From contig RFKI01000206.1 in NCBI GenBank assembly GCA_003694355.1, forward strand, positions 1-6,651: a DNA stretch of 6,651 nt. Reading direction: 5' to 3'. Numbering within the stretch: the first letter of the stretch is position 1; every line of letters begins with the position of its first letter. The position numbers and the translations under genes were made by a program. This DNA comes from Bdellovibrio sp. (lineage in GTDB: Bacteria > Bdellovibrionota > Bdellovibrionia > Bdellovibrionales > UBA1609). The notes under the pieces were generated by a model. The model searched no databases, was not told the origin of the DNA, and was given only the letters and a program-made list of their open reading frames with translations. Positions 6,250 to 6,651 of this stretch are shown here, piece after piece.

Positions 6250-6651
6250 CTACCACCAAAGTCCTCTTTGTCGTTTAAAAAAGAAATAATCAAAACCTAA
6301 ACAGCGCCCAGCTCCCAACCACACAAGAGTTATAAGAAGAACTGGCTCAAGAGAACTGACAGAACTCATCTGACCCGCCGCATTAATCATAGCATAACTT
6401 AAAAAAGCGCCCCATAAACCAATGGGACGCACCAGAAACCCCAAAAGAAGACTTAACCCTAACAGCCATTCACTATAGGTGATTAAATAGGCTACAAAAC
6501 GCCAATTAGGGTCTGGCACAACAAAGTTTTCTAAAAACTCAGAATACCATAAAGGAGCCTGACTGTGAGGTAACCATTCATTTATTAAAGCCGCCAAACG
6601 AGGTTGTGTTAAAAAATCCCCTTGAAAACGTTCCATTCCCCTTTCGAAAAT
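6250..6651 (-). CDS. DoxX-like membrane protein, 5' end cut by window
   Basis: The visible part is a small inner-membrane protein of the DoxX/DoxD-like group, whose members include subunits of thiosulfate:quinone oxidoreductase and many proteins of unknown role. Numbered from the internal ATG at 6636, hydrophobic segments lie at about 46-67, 70-88 and 97-114. The second conserved block is SEWLLGLSLLLGFLVRP (55-71), in which the Glu followed by a Gly/Leu-rich helix and a basic residue is typical. DoxX proteins usually have four membrane segments; only three are seen after that ATG. The frame stays open to the window edge and reads IFERG just before it, so GMERFQ aligns with the conserved end of the first helix (small residue, Gly, x, Glu, Lys/Arg, Phe/Leu). 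The AGGGGA before the ATG has no proper spacing. The true start is therefore probably beyond 6651. The gene leads into thiB by 38 bases, so cotranscription is likely, but a role in thiamine uptake is not established. Confidence 0.72.
   Translation of the reverse strand: MFERGMERFQGDFLTQPRLAALINEWLPHSQAPLWYSEFLENFVVPDPNWRFVAYLITYSEWLLGLSLLLGFLVRPIGLWGAFLSYAMINAAGQMSSVSSLEPVLLITLVWLGAGRCLGFDYFFFKRQRGLWW

Overview
This window reads as ordinary chromosomal DNA from a moderately AT-rich Gram-negative-type bacterium. It holds six genes and no mobile element, RNA gene or CRISPR array that I can see. The transketolase is of an unusual type with signatures such as NDAGHCENGLYALK and SDGACMEGE. The lysine- and phenylalanine-rich proteins and the transketolase style remind me of Bdellovibrionota and related predatory or environmental lineages. 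That placement is an inference from memory, not a search result.

Layout, left to right. (1) 39-2063, minus strand: a full-length transketolase-family enzyme that depends on thiamine diphosphate (ThDP). (2) 2064-2176: a short divergent intergenic region. (3) 2177-3187, plus strand: an adenosine deaminase-family enzyme whose last 18 bases overlap the end of the next gene tail to tail. (4) 6651 down to 3170, minus strand: a tightly packed set in the order DoxX-like membrane protein (cut by the window edge), thiB, thiP, thiQ. The three thi genes overlap each other by 28-29 bases and look like one translationally coupled transcription unit.

The unifying theme is thiamine. ThiB (binding protein), ThiP (a fused permease with two transport units) and ThiQ (ATPase) match the E. 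coli thiamine/ThDP importer closely by eye. The nearby transketolase uses ThDP as cofactor. No TPP riboswitch is visible in the window. If one exists it should lie upstream of the DoxX-like gene, beyond position 6651.

Points most worth a second look: a dnaX-like slippery sequence exactly in the transketolase interdomain linker; two substitutions in purine-pocket glycines of the deaminase; a ThiB with extra cysteines and no obvious signal-peptidase site; and the DoxX-like protein coupled to thiamine import. I do not see a clearly new multi-gene system here.
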